The notes beneath the pieces were generated by a model, which did no database searches, had not been told where the DNA came from, and saw nothing but the letters and a program-made list of their open reading frames with translations. A stretch of DNA of 64,000 nucleotides from Chitinophagales bacterium (GTDB lineage: Bacteria; Bacteroidota; Bacteroidia; Chitinophagales; Chitinophagaceae), in NCBI GenBank assembly GCA_013297995.1, contig JAAFJB010000004.1, forward strand, positions 1 to 64,000, written 5' to 3'. Shown here piece after piece: positions 54,901-62,636 of this stretch. The translations under genes were made by a program, and so were the position numbers. Position 1 is the stretch's first letter; each line of letters begins with the position of its first letter.

Positions 54901-56261
54901 GCTTACCGGGCTATATGGACAGTACACAGTTTATTGGACAGAACTTTAAAACGATGGCGCCCGGGCTCGATTACGTGTTTGGTAAACAACCCGATGCTGA
55001 ATGGATTAATGGAAAAATCAAGAAAGGATTATTATCAAAAGACAGTACGTTTAACTTTTTATTCCGCCAAAGTTTTGAACAAAGATTGAATATAACGGCG
55101 CAGATAGAACCGGTTAGAGAACTAGTGATAGATATTAATTTAGATAAAACATTTACCAAAGATTATTCTTCTTTAATAAAAGACACCACTGGAACAGGAA
55201 ATAATTTTGGGCAGTTGAATCCCTTATTCAATGGGGGTTTCAGCGTTTCTTATATTGCGTTTAATACTTTGTTTGGTCAGCAAAACCCGAATGAATTGTC
55301 CACCACGTTTAAGCAGTTTGAAGCCAATAGACTGGTAGTATCACAAAGAGTGGCTGCCTTGAATCCATATTGGCAGTCGCTCCCCAATAACCAGAAATTT
55401 TCAGTAGATGGATATGCTACTGGTTACAACAGATATGCACAAGATGTATTAATTCCCTCCTTTATTGCTGCATATACTGGTAAGGATGCCAATAGCATTG
55501 CATTGATAAAAGATGGTGCAAAAAGTATTAGTGCCAATCCATTTCGAGGAATTATTCCAAGACCCAATTGGAAACTAACGTATACAGGGTTGAGTAAAAT
55601 TCTAGCACTGGCAAGTATCTTCTCTAATTTTACTATTAGTCACGGTTATAATGGTCAACTTAGTATGAATAGTTTTAACAGTGCGTTACTCTACCAAGAT
55701 CCATTTAGGTTGAGTGCGCCAGGATTTATAGATACAACGAGTGGAAATTTTATACCCTTTTTTCTAGTACCGAATATTAGTATGTCAGAAAGATTTGAGC
55801 CTTTGTTTAAAATTGATTTTACTACTATTAGTCAATTTAATTTTAATTTAGAATTTAGAAAAAGCAGACAATTAAGTATGAGTTTAATTGACTATCAGTT
55901 GAGTGAAAGTAGGAGTACCGAGTGGATACTTGGAGTAAATTGGCGAAAGAGTGGGTTTAAATTACCCTTTAAAATACCGGGTATGAAGGGCAAAACATTG
56001 CAGAATGATTTAAATTTCAAGTTAGATATTTCAATGCGTGATGTGAGTATCAGTAATAGTCGCCTCGACCAAGCAAATGCGTATGGAACGGGGGGGCAAA
56101 AAGAAATTACCATACAACCAGCCGTTGATTATGTATTGAATAATAGAATCAATATTAAATTCTTTTTTGATCAACGCCGTGTAACGCCTTATATATCTAC
56201 TTCTGCGCCCATCACCAATACAAGGGCAGGCGTGAATGTGCGAATATCGTTGGCGCAATAA
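48975..56261 (+). CDS. sprA: Cell-surface protein SprA (type IX secretion outer-membrane translocon)
   Basis: A 2428-residue protein, the size and composition of SprA, the giant outer-membrane barrel of the type IX secretion system and gliding apparatus of Bacteroidota. The signal peptide ends near AEPIAAQQ. The N-terminal SprA_N-like region (LKVDIRPSGEVNILAGYQGQ, IKFDYKGLDDEIIKSIEAGN, FGIKTQLQFGKLFVTAAIAN) is clear, and the C-terminal third has alternating beta strands with aromatic ends, closing with RAGVNVRISLAQ. The start is TTG at 48975: an in-frame stop lies at 48945 and the first ATG is 121 codons inside. No other Por/Gld genes are in the window, as is normal since T9SS genes are dispersed. 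A hairpin terminator follows. Confidence 0.93.
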   Translation: MRRLLYFFLYSTFFLLAEPIAAQQKDSLRYPISDRRGDAISSKPKNPFDIVDTSLIKQSLEYDPITKQYFIKEKIGRLNFRKPSAISFNDFWSLQNKKAEQDYFKTRSDALFLLNKKTVRPPMQTYNKLFDRLFGLVGNNLNGNNLKVDIRPSGEVNILAGYQGQHIKNPTLPERARKNGGFDFDMNANLNLNASIGDKLKFPINYNTLTNLGFDNQIKFDYKGLDDEIIKSIEAGNISFRSRGTLIPSAQNLFGIKTQLQFGKLFVTAAIANQRSSRQTLSLQGGASTQPFQKRLDDYEENRHFLLGNYFRENFNKTMRNLPLVNSQVQIQRMEVWITNRTGATTDARDIVGLMDLAEPRPYNPSVQSLTANPLPFNGANNLYASLAANSNARNPSFINSLLLSKGLRPVDDYEKTFARKLSSNEYSFNPQAGFISINTQLQADEVLAVAYQYTYNGRVFQVGEFSQDISLDSSKGVQKVLFLKLLKATSQRTELPIWDWMMKNVYSLDLFGGIERTDFKLNVLYEEPSGGLKRFLPETAAAVDGQPLLRILNLDRLNNRNDPQPDGVFDYIEGFTILPQMGRVVFPVLEPFGRDLDSLAFSGLPAATKQRYIYYQLYDSIKAIAQTFANLNRFIMQGQVKGSGGGSEIYLNTFNIPPGSVSVTAGGQVLREGADYIVDYNLGTVKILNQGILSSSIPVNVSFENNIGFGIQQRGFAGLRLDYMVNKKLSLGASTVRLGERPFFTKMGYGDDPIRNTMYGIDFSYRSELPGLTRLLDKLPFYTTKAKSSINAYGEAAFLKPGHPPQIGKDGQGLIFIDDFEGTRAAIDLRFPFVAWSLASTPQGNNRFPEAALSDSIDYNQNRAKFAWYNIEPNLQDKNSPNNPLRRNLAELSDPRVRQVFTNELFPQRTTNITDVQAATFDLAFYPREKGPYNFETSPTQINAQGKLSNPAARWGGIMRAIDQTDFETNNIEFAEFWMQNPFINNNASRGGKFILNFGNISEDILKDGKRFYENGLNTPTVPAAVDSSNTWGKTPINPIQITQAFSNDPNDRPFQDVGFDGIDDNAERRKKNYILQRLANNFGVSSTVYQQSQLDPASDNYKWYRDQSFDALGMGILGRYKNFNNPQGNSPVATTGGQFTSAATLFPDNEDLNRDNTLNETEAYYEYEIQLQPGMDVGRTPYITDKRRVTVNSADGITRTEEWFLFRVPIKGYTRKVGNIPDFKSIRFARMYMTDFEDSIVLRLARLDLVRNQWRQFIYNVDTTGSYTPISTAGGTTLNTLAVNLEENSSRQPVNYIMPPNVERVQLLSNNGVNLQQNEQAISMRVNNLANGEARGIFKTLNLDIRRYANLSMYLHAESITAQRVVKDNELNAIIRIGQDFLNNYYEIKIPLKITPPGTYPRGQEERVWPIENNIDFALRELIDLKLDRNNAAASLTRIFRKQIGNKLFSIMGNPNLGEVRGILIAVENAKRPDNTALSAEVWANELRLAGLDEKGGAAALGRVDLVLADLGTLSVSANTYTQGFGTIEQRVNERARDNLFQFDIAANIDAGKLVPKKARLSIPVYASINRTTLTPEFDPYDLDVRYKEKFNRTPANLRDSIRRAAVDETTIKTINFTNVKVMPGKGKPHLLSLSNFDFSYTFSQTEHNSPVILQNKITRQRGAIGYTYVGQNNFKEPFKKLIKGNSAWLAWIRDANINLKPSFLSFRADVNRQFGEFIPRIVNTFSSKVDRVDTTHDKYFTFDRTYNLRWDLTRSVNLDFNAINNARVDEPFGRIDNAAKKDTLKNNFLNGGRNTLYQQKALMNYNIPLNKFPFADWITARYSYSTSYSWIGASRIAVNLGNTIENSQENNLNAQFNFGNLYAKSKWLTAIDNIPAPTNKNEATGGNNRKNSGAAGPLSVLPTKQEVIEGLVGQKRILAIKKWRQQRRDIRIGEKLSRQSTMYELNGLERTAGKFVTMFRNISVNYGENFRSRLPGYMDSTQFIGQNFKTMAPGLDYVFGKQPDAEWINGKIKKGLLSKDSTFNFLFRQSFEQRLNITAQIEPVRELVIDINLDKTFTKDYSSLIKDTTGTGNNFGQLNPLFNGGFSVSYIAFNTLFGQQNPNELSTTFKQFEANRLVVSQRVAALNPYWQSLPNNQKFSVDGYATGYNRYAQDVLIPSFIAAYTGKDANSIALIKDGAKSISANPFRGIIPRPNWKLTYTGLSKILALASIFSNFTISHGYNGQLSMNSFNSALLYQDPFRLSAPGFIDTTSGNFIPFFLVPNISMSERFEPLFKIDFTTISQFNFNLEFRKSRQLSMSLIDYQLSESRSTEWILGVNWRKSGFKLPFKIPGMKGKTLQNDLNFKLDISMRDVSISNSRLDQANAYGTGGQKEITIQPAVDYVLNNRINIKFFFDQRRVTPYISTSAPITNTRAGVNVRISLAQ

Positions 56262-56263
56262 AA

Positions 56264-56290
56264 AATCCCCTTTGTAAAACAAAGGGGATT
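56264..56290. terminator. Terminator between sprA and the convergent ABC permease gene
   Basis: AATCCCCTTTG and CAAAGGGGATT form an 11-base stem with a 5-base loop. On the minus strand it is followed by a U run (five A precede it on the plus strand), so it mainly ends the ABC transporter transcript; on the plus strand it may also stop sprA mRNA. Confidence 0.85.
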
Positions 56291-56296
56291 GACGAA

Positions 56297-57631
56297 TTAG
56301 TTTTTTCTGAAAGCCCACTTACCCATTTCTTTCCAACTCACTTTTTTTCCGTACATTAAAATTCCTGTACGGTAAATTTTTCCACTCAACCAAGTGGTGA
56401 GTAAGAACCCACCGATTAGGGAGAGCATACTTAATGCTAGTTGCCAGTAAGGAACGGTGCCAGGAATTCCGTAAGCAATTCTGGCCATCATTACCATGGG
56501 AGAGCTGAAAGGGATGATGCTAGCCCAAGTAGCAATGGAAGTACTTGGATCTTGCACTGCATTACTCATGATGATGAAAGAAAAAATAATAGGCATGGTG
56601 ATGGGCAGCATTAAAGATTGTGCGTCTTGAGGATCTTCATTAACCACACTACCAACAGCCGCAAATAAAGAAGCATAAAAAAGATAACCCCCTAAAAAAT
56701 AAAAAATAAAACAAGCAATAATAACCGGCCAGTTGGCGGTACTCATGGTATGTTGCAGTTTGTAAATTTTCTGAGCAGCATCACCAGCTTGCACCATGCC
56801 ACCCGTAGGAATTTGTCCATTCGTTTGCTGCAAAGCACTCACCTGTTGCATTACATCGTGGGGAATAAAAAATTGGGCGGCAGTGGTGAGAATGCCAATT
56901 AAAATAATCCACATAAAAAATTGGGTTAAACCTACTGCGCCAATGCCAATTATTTTACCCATCATTAATTGAAAGGGTTTCACGGAGCTAACCATAACTT
57001 CGGCAATGCGATTGGTTTTTTCTTCCATTACTCCACGCATAACCATAGCACCATAAATAAACATGGTAATATAAATAAGCATACCACTTCCAAAGCCAAT
57101 TCCATAGGACAGAGCGGCATTACTTTCTTGAACAGTATCGCCTTTCTCTTCCATAGATTTTAATTCGGCAAACTGAGATTTGCTGCGAATGGAATCGAGC
57201 TGAGAACGTTGTATGCCAGCATCTTGCAGCATCTTATCTTCAATGGCTTCATTAATTTTATCGCTGATATTGCTTTCGGTATTCAGCCCTAGTCGCTTTT
57301 TAGAGCGTATGGTATAGTTTACTTTAGCAGTACCTTCAAACTTAGGAATGAGAATAATATCGGTAAAGCCTTTGGTAATATAATTAGCGGTATCTACATT
57401 TTCGGGAAATACAAAATTAATTTCTTTGGTATTTTGTAAGTTAGATTTAAAGAAACCATTCTGGTCGATCACTGCAATTTTATGTTCATCTTTTCCGCTG
57501 ATAGATAGGAAGGTAGCACCAGCAATAAAGCCCACCATAATAATGGGTGTGAGTAGGGTAGTGAGTAAGAAACGTTTATTTTTTACCCTGCTGAGGTATT
57601 CTCTTTGTATGATGATAAAAATTTTGTTCAT
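56297..57631 (-). CDS. ABC-2 family permease, NatB-like
   Basis: Inner-membrane exporter subunit of 444 residues. The N-terminus IIQREYLSRVKNKRFLL leads into the first helix; a ~160-residue extracytoplasmic domain follows (VIDQNGFFKSN to about residue 180), then five or six helices, with the conserved MRGVMEEKTNRIAEVMVSSV loop after the second helix. This is the NatB/YhaP type, often exporting Na+ or cationic compounds, but substrates vary. The ATPase gene lies 39 bases upstream on the same strand. Confidence 0.9.
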   Translation of the reverse strand: MNKIFIIIQREYLSRVKNKRFLLTTLLTPIIMVGFIAGATFLSISGKDEHKIAVIDQNGFFKSNLQNTKEINFVFPENVDTANYITKGFTDIILIPKFEGTAKVNYTIRSKKRLGLNTESNISDKINEAIEDKMLQDAGIQRSQLDSIRSKSQFAELKSMEEKGDTVQESNAALSYGIGFGSGMLIYITMFIYGAMVMRGVMEEKTNRIAEVMVSSVKPFQLMMGKIIGIGAVGLTQFFMWIILIGILTTAAQFFIPHDVMQQVSALQQTNGQIPTGGMVQAGDAAQKIYKLQHTMSTANWPVIIACFIFYFLGGYLFYASLFAAVGSVVNEDPQDAQSLMLPITMPIIFSFIIMSNAVQDPSTSIATWASIIPFSSPMVMMARIAYGIPGTVPYWQLALSMLSLIGGFLLTTWLSGKIYRTGILMYGKKVSWKEMGKWAFRKN

Positions 57632-57670
57632 AATATTTTTATTGATGGTAATGGAGTAAAGTTTGGATGA

Positions 57671-58609
57671 TTAGTTTTCTGAACGCTCAAAAGCCCTAGC
57701 TGTTGCTTTTGTACCTTCTACTAAATGGATAAATATTTCGTTAAGGGTAGGCAGAATTTCACGGAAGGATTCAATACTATGATCCTGTTGTAAAAAATAT
57801 TTCAGCACGTCATTGCTTTTAAAATTTTCATTTATTTGAACAATCAGTTCATTTCCTTTTTGTTCTATAATATTAAAAGCAGAGGAATTCATTTCATTGG
57901 GTAAAGCCGAGAGTTGAATACTGAATTTATTTTCTTTGAATTGTTGTTTAATATCAGCAACCGTACCGTCTAACACTTTCTTGCCCAAATTCACCAGTAC
58001 AATATGGTCACAAATTTCTTCCACCTGCTCCATGCGGTGGGTACTAAAAATAACGGTACTACCTCTTTGCGCAAGGCCATAAATTTCTTCTTTAATTAAA
58101 TTGGCGTTAAGCGGATCCAGCCCACTGAAAGGTTCATCAAGTATAATCAATTTAGGCTCGTGTAAAACGGTGGTTACAAATTGTAATTTCTGACTCATGC
58201 CTTTGCTCAGATCCTCCACTTTTTTATTCCACCAGCTTTCCATCTCCATGCGCTTAAACCAGAATTTTATTTTTTGCATGGCATCGGATCGGCTAAGTCC
58301 CTTCAGCTGAGCCAGATAAAGTGCTTGCTCGCCGATCTTCATTTTTTTATACAAGCCTCTTTCTTCTGGCATATAGCCAATTTTAATGATATCGTTGAGT
58401 GGATCAAAAGCATTTCCATCAAACTGAATATTTCCACTATCGGGATAGAATATACCTGTGATCATTCGGAGCAGTGTTGTTTTACCAGCACCATTGGGAC
58501 CAAGTAGTCCGAATATACTCCCCTGTTCAATGGAGAAGCTGATATCATCAACAGCTTTTTGTGAAGCATAATGTTTTTTTAGATTGGATAAACGGAGGAT
58601 TTCACTCAT
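57671..58609 (-). CDS. ABC transporter ATP-binding protein, NatA-like
   Basis: ATPase partner of the NatB-like permease, 312 residues. Walker A GPNGAGKTTLLR near residue 38, signature LSKGMSQKLQF, Walker B LIILDEPFSGLDP and H-loop IFSTHRMEQ are complete. The GYMPEERGLYKKM segment after the Q-loop is typical of the NatA/YhaQ group. The C-terminal ~90 residues form the DUF4162-like extension of this group. The 169-base gap upstream, shared with the divergent phospholipase-like gene, shows no recognisable element. Confidence 0.92.
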   Translation of the reverse strand: MSEILRLSNLKKHYASQKAVDDISFSIEQGSIFGLLGPNGAGKTTLLRMITGIFYPDSGNIQFDGNAFDPLNDIIKIGYMPEERGLYKKMKIGEQALYLAQLKGLSRSDAMQKIKFWFKRMEMESWWNKKVEDLSKGMSQKLQFVTTVLHEPKLIILDEPFSGLDPLNANLIKEEIYGLAQRGSTVIFSTHRMEQVEEICDHIVLVNLGKKVLDGTVADIKQQFKENKFSIQLSALPNEMNSSAFNIIEQKGNELIVQINENFKSNDVLKYFLQQDHSIESFREILPTLNEIFIHLVEGTKATARAFERSEN

Positions 58610-58778
58610 GGGTTATAAAAGTTTAGGTAAATGTCTATTAATTTCTAATAACGTTCATCATATTCTTACAATCGGCAATTAGATTATCAATATTTTTACA
58701 AGATAATTGAATTGATTGAGTTATTTGTTCACTAGGTTCTAAGTAGTTCAATCCGACTATTACAATAAATTAAATAAA

Positions 58779-59780
58779 ATGCGGGTAATAAAGCGATTGA
58801 TTTTTACAAGTCTACTCTTAGTAATAGTAGCAGCACTGAGTAGTTGGGGTTTTCTGGTGCATAAAACCGTACACCAGTTGGCCATTTACCAGTTACCTGC
58901 TGAAATGTCCACTTTTTTCTACAGCAATATGGATAAGTTGGTTTATGATGCGGTGCGGCCAGATATTAGGAGGAATGCCGACAGTTTGGAAGCCCCCAAG
59001 CATTTTATAGATTTAGAACCATACGGAGAAAAAGCGGCGTATAGAATGCCGGTGAAATGGGAGGATGCAGTTACCAAGTACAGTTTTGATACTTTATTTG
59101 TGTATGGATATGTTCCTTATCATATTATTTGGATGAAGGAGCAGCTAACCAAAGCCATGCGCGAAAAAAATAAGGACAGTATTTTATTTTATGCAGCAGA
59201 TATGGGTCATTATATTGGTGATGCCAATGTGCCATTGCATACATCTATTAATTACGATGGACAGTTAACCAATCAAAAAGGATTGCATAGTCTTTGGGAA
59301 TCTATGATTCCAGAATTGCAAATTGAAAATTACAATCTTTACAGCAAGCACAAGGTTAGGTATTTGCGCAAGCCTTCACAAGCTATATGGAAAGCCATTC
59401 GTAGGGCGCATGAATTATTACCTGATTTGTTTGCAAAAGAAATTGAAGTATCTCAACAGTTTACAGAATCGGAGAAATTTAGGGTGCAGGAAAGGAGGGG
59501 TAAACCCTATAAGAGTTATACGCCAGCGTTTGCAAAAGCGTATGCGGCAAGTTTAAAAAATACCATTAATGAGCAGTTGATACATTCTGCTGATTTAATA
59601 GCTGATTTTTGGTACACCTGTTGGATTGATGCGGGAAAGCCAGCACTGGGTGAATTAGTGGGCTGGGATGAAAAAAAACAAAGTGCTTACCAACAAGAGC
59701 TGGAATATTATCAGCGCAATACATTAATTAAGGAAGGAAGGTTGCAAGCCAGAAAAAATATGGGCGGGGCTTCGGAATAG
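58779..59780 (+). CDS. Secreted S1/P1-nuclease / zinc-dependent phospholipase C fold protein
   Basis: A 333-residue exported protein. After the signal peptide (ending AALSS) the mature N-terminus is WGFLVHKTVHQLAI; in the S1/P1 nuclease and phospholipase C superfamily the terminal Trp and the following His bind the trinuclear zinc site. Further ligands fit DMGHYIGDANVPLHTS and LHSLWE (His, Asp, His, Glu). So it is a probable zinc phosphoesterase acting on nucleic acid or phospholipid in the periplasm. Which substrate is used cannot be told. It has no operon partner; one base separates its stop from that of the convergent oxidoreductase gene. Confidence 0.82.
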   Translation: MRVIKRLIFTSLLLVIVAALSSWGFLVHKTVHQLAIYQLPAEMSTFFYSNMDKLVYDAVRPDIRRNADSLEAPKHFIDLEPYGEKAAYRMPVKWEDAVTKYSFDTLFVYGYVPYHIIWMKEQLTKAMREKNKDSILFYAADMGHYIGDANVPLHTSINYDGQLTNQKGLHSLWESMIPELQIENYNLYSKHKVRYLRKPSQAIWKAIRRAHELLPDLFAKEIEVSQQFTESEKFRVQERRGKPYKSYTPAFAKAYAASLKNTINEQLIHSADLIADFWYTCWIDAGKPALGELVGWDEKKQSAYQQELEYYQRNTLIKEGRLQARKNMGGASE

Positions 59781-59781
59781 T

Positions 59782-61371
59782 TTATTCAAAACTGGTATGA
59801 ATTTGTAGGGCCAGTTTTTGTCCATCCATTGCTGCACTTACAATACCACCAGCATAACCAGCACCTTCACCGCAGGGATATAGATTTTTTATTTGTGGGT
59901 GTGAGAATGTGGTAGGGTCTCTAGGAATTCTAATAGGGGAAGATGTTCTGCTTTCAGTAGCAACTACTACGGCTTCGTTGGTGAAATATCCGCGCATTTT
60001 TTTACCAAAACTGGCGAGTCCGCCTTGTAGACTTTTTAAAATAAAATCAGGTAGAACGGTGCTTAGATCGGCAGATACGAGTCCGGGTATATAACTAGAA
60101 TTGGGTAGGTTGGTAGATAATTTATTGTTGCAGAAGTCTACCATCCTCTGAGCGGGCGCAACCAATTGTCCCCCACCTGCCATAAACGCTTTTTGTTCAA
60201 TAGCTTGTTGGAAGTGGAGAAGAACGGTAGACGGTACACGGTGGATGGTAGACGGTAGCGGGTTTTGTTTAAAATAAGCAATGGCATCTGCCTCAGAAAC
60301 CTGAACCACCATACCACTATTGGCAAAGGGATTGTTTCTTTTACTGGGGCTCCAGCCATTTACAACCAGTTCACCGGGATTGGTAGCTGCGGGGGCAATA
60401 ATACCACCGGGACACATACAAAAGCTGAAAACACCTTTATCATTTACTTGTTCCACCAAATTATAAGAAGCAGGAGGCAGGTAGGGATCACGGATGGCGC
60501 AATGGTATTGAGCAGCATCAATAATAGTTTGTGGATGTTCAATACGGATGCCCAGTGCAAAAGGTTTTGCTTCAATCAAAATATTTTTATGAGCTAGTAA
60601 ATGAAAAATATCTCTAGCGGAGTGGCCGGTAGCGAGTAGGTAAGCGTCGGCTGTAAATTCATCCCCATCGGCGGTAATTATTTTTTTTATTTCGTCATTT
60701 TCAAGTTCAAAGTCCACCAATTTTTTTTCGAATAGTACGAGTCCCCCACAGGCAATGATTCGTTCCCGCATGGCGGTAATAATTTGTGGTAGTTTGTTGG
60801 TGCCAATATGAGGGTGAGATTGGTAGAGCACTGTTTCATCGGCACCGAACTGGTAAAACAGTTGCAGCACTTTATCAATATTACCTCTTTTGCTGCTGCG
60901 GGTATACAATTTACCATCGCTGTAAGTGCCGGCGCCGCCTTCACCAAAGCAATAATTACTTTCGGGGTTTACCAAGCCTTCTTTATTCATACGGGCAAGG
61001 TCTCTTCTTCTAGATTTAACGTCTTTACCTCTTTCTAGAATAATGGGTTGAATGCCCAATTCTATCAATTCAAGTGCGGCGAAAATGCCAGCGGGGCCAG
61101 CGCCGATGATGACTACTTTTTTAGCATTGCTGGGAATTGTATTAAAATTTACTGCGATTCTATTTCTTACCAGCGTAGGTTCGTTGATAAAAGCTTTGAG
61201 GGAGAGGTTGATCCAAGCTTGTTTGCTTCTAGCATCAATAGATTTTTTGGTAATAAAAAAACCATTCACAGCAGCAGTTTCAATACCTGCGGAGTTGGCA
61301 ATAAAAGATTTAATGGTATCGCTGGAGGCGGCTTCTTCTGGTTTTAATTTAAAAGAAAAATCTTTTTGCAT
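59782..61371 (-). CDS. FAD-dependent dehydrogenase (NAD(P)/FAD oxidoreductase family)
   Basis: A 529-residue flavoprotein of a widely conserved but poorly characterised family. The FAD-binding loop is VVIIGAGPAGIFAALELIEL near residue 88, followed by GKDVKSRRRDLA, NYCFGEGGAGTYSDGKLYTR and, at the C-terminus, YPCGEGAGYAGGIVSAAMDG. The ~80 residues before the Rossmann fold form a separate small N-terminal domain usual in this family. Odd: codons ~372-383 (PSTIHRVPSTV) come from a five-unit heptamer array whose 35-base length is not a multiple of three, yet the frame is intact. A DUF3127 gene lies 38 bases upstream, possibly cotranscribed. Confidence 0.87.
   Translation of the reverse strand: MQKDFSFKLKPEEAASSDTIKSFIANSAGIETAAVNGFFITKKSIDARSKQAWINLSLKAFINEPTLVRNRIAVNFNTIPSNAKKVVIIGAGPAGIFAALELIELGIQPIILERGKDVKSRRRDLARMNKEGLVNPESNYCFGEGGAGTYSDGKLYTRSSKRGNIDKVLQLFYQFGADETVLYQSHPHIGTNKLPQIITAMRERIIACGGLVLFEKKLVDFELENDEIKKIITADGDEFTADAYLLATGHSARDIFHLLAHKNILIEAKPFALGIRIEHPQTIIDAAQYHCAIRDPYLPPASYNLVEQVNDKGVFSFCMCPGGIIAPAATNPGELVVNGWSPSKRNNPFANSGMVVQVSEADAIAYFKQNPLPSTIHRVPSTVLLHFQQAIEQKAFMAGGGQLVAPAQRMVDFCNNKLSTNLPNSSYIPGLVSADLSTVLPDFILKSLQGGLASFGKKMRGYFTNEAVVVATESRTSSPIRIPRDPTTFSHPQIKNLYPCGEGAGYAGGIVSAAMDGQKLALQIHTSFE
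60224..60258 (-). repeat. Tandem heptamer array (ACGGTAG units) inside the FAD-oxidoreductase gene
   Basis: Plus-strand units are ACGGTAG, ACGGTAC, ACGGTGG, ATGGTAG, ACGGTAG, five in a row. Gain or loss of one unit would shift the reading frame of the host gene. It is a second heptamer family, different in sequence from the array at 13443-13484. Confidence 0.9.
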
Positions 61372-61409
61372 ACTGTTGGGTTCCGACGTTCTGATCTTCC
61401 TCCGTCTAA

Positions 61410-61787
61410 TTAGAATGGCAAATCATCTACTATATCATCCGCAGGGGGTATATCGTTGTAGTTGCCGGCAGGAGGCATATCGGAATCACTAGAAAGTTTT
61501 AGGGTTTCCATTCTCCAAGCATCTAGGTTGGTGATATAATTTTCTCTGCCATCTTTCATCCATTTAGAGCCTTTGATATTGAACATTACTTTTACTTCAT
61601 CGCCCATATTAAATCGGTCGGGCATAGCTGTTTTGTCTTGCACACACTGAAATTTAACGTAATTGGTAATGGATCTACCGTTGATGTCTTCGGTTTTTTC
61701 AATTACAAATTCGCGGGTTTTGAATGATTCAGTGCGTTGAACAATATCGTAGCGGGCAACCAGTTTGCCATTTATTTCATAACTCAT
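61410..61787 (-). CDS. DUF3127 protein (OB-fold, SSB-like)
   Basis: A 125-residue protein typical of Bacteroidota. The segments GKLVARYDIVQRTESFKTRE, KFQCVQDKTAMPD and EVKVMFNIKGSKWMKDGREN match DUF3127, thought to adopt an OB fold; the C-terminus is disordered and acidic with a PPADDIVDDLPF end. That acidic-tail-with-DDLPF ending resembles the partner-recruiting tip of single-stranded DNA-binding protein SSB, so a DNA-associated role is plausible but unproven. The FAD-oxidoreductase gene follows 38 bases downstream. Confidence 0.9.
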   Translation of the reverse strand: MSYEINGKLVARYDIVQRTESFKTREFVIEKTEDINGRSITNYVKFQCVQDKTAMPDRFNMGDEVKVMFNIKGSKWMKDGRENYITNLDAWRMETLKLSSDSDMPPAGNYNDIPPADDIVDDLPF

Positions 61788-61892
61788 GGTAGGTAATTTA
61801 GTGCAGCAAAAGTAGGGGTAAATAAGACCCCAGTAAAAAAATCCGTCACAATAAATATTATTGTACCTTTCTATATTACCAAAAGCACCACA

Positions 61893-62636
61893 ATGGTTGG
61901 CAGGATACTAGTATTCATTATTTGCTTAACAAGCGTATGTTGTAGTGCGCCTAATTTACCTATAACGGTCTCGCACCAGCAATATAATGTAGGGAAAAAA
62001 TTAGGTAAGGATACGGCTATGATGCAAATGCTTCAGCCTTATGCAGCGGAAGTAAAAAGGACGATGAGCGAAGTGATTGGTTTTGCAAATACTACCCTTT
62101 ATAGAAAGCAGCCAGAGAGTGGGTTGGGTAATATGATAGCGGATTGTATGCGGAAGAAGGCAGCTGAGAAATACGCTAAAAAAGTAGATATAGGGTTGAT
62201 AAACTATGAGGGTATTAGAGCCCCAATCAATAAAGGGAATATAACGGTAGGATCGGTATTTGAGGTAATGCCTTTTGATAATATATTAATACTGCAAGAG
62301 TTGAGTGGGGTAGTATTGGAGAAATTAATTCAGCATACTGCTTCTATGGGAGGATGGTCCGTTTCTTCGGGATCTGGGTATAAAATAAAAGATAGAAAAG
62401 CGGTAGATATTATAATAGATGGAAAACCGCTCAATTTAAAATTGATTTATACCATTGCCAACACAGATTATATTGCAAATGGAGGTGATAATACAACCGT
62501 GTTGAAGGGCACGGCGCAACAAAATAAGGGGTATTTATTGCGGGATGTATTAATAACTTATATAAAGGAAATTACGGCTGGTGGGAAGCCAGTAGAGGCA
62601 AGGATTGAAAACAGGGTAATTCAATGGAATGAATAG
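61893..62636 (+). CDS. 5'-nucleotidase C-terminal domain protein (stand-alone)
   Basis: A 247-residue exported protein: hydrophobic leader MVGRILVFIICLTSVCCSAP, with a possible lipoprotein Cys but a non-canonical lipobox, then the substrate-binding C-terminal domain of UshA-type 5'-nucleotidases (GLGNMIADCMRKKA, LINYEGIRAPINKGNITVG, VFEVMPFDNILIL, NTDYIANGGDN). The catalytic metallophosphatase domain is missing here but is encoded by the next gene, overlapping by 8 bases. The two products probably assemble into one enzyme that hydrolyses nucleotides in the periplasm. Confidence 0.9.
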   Translation: MVGRILVFIICLTSVCCSAPNLPITVSHQQYNVGKKLGKDTAMMQMLQPYAAEVKRTMSEVIGFANTTLYRKQPESGLGNMIADCMRKKAAEKYAKKVDIGLINYEGIRAPINKGNITVGSVFEVMPFDNILILQELSGVVLEKLIQHTASMGGWSVSSGSGYKIKDRKAVDIIIDGKPLNLKLIYTIANTDYIANGGDNTTVLKGTAQQNKGYLLRDVLITYIKEITAGGKPVEARIENRVIQWNE

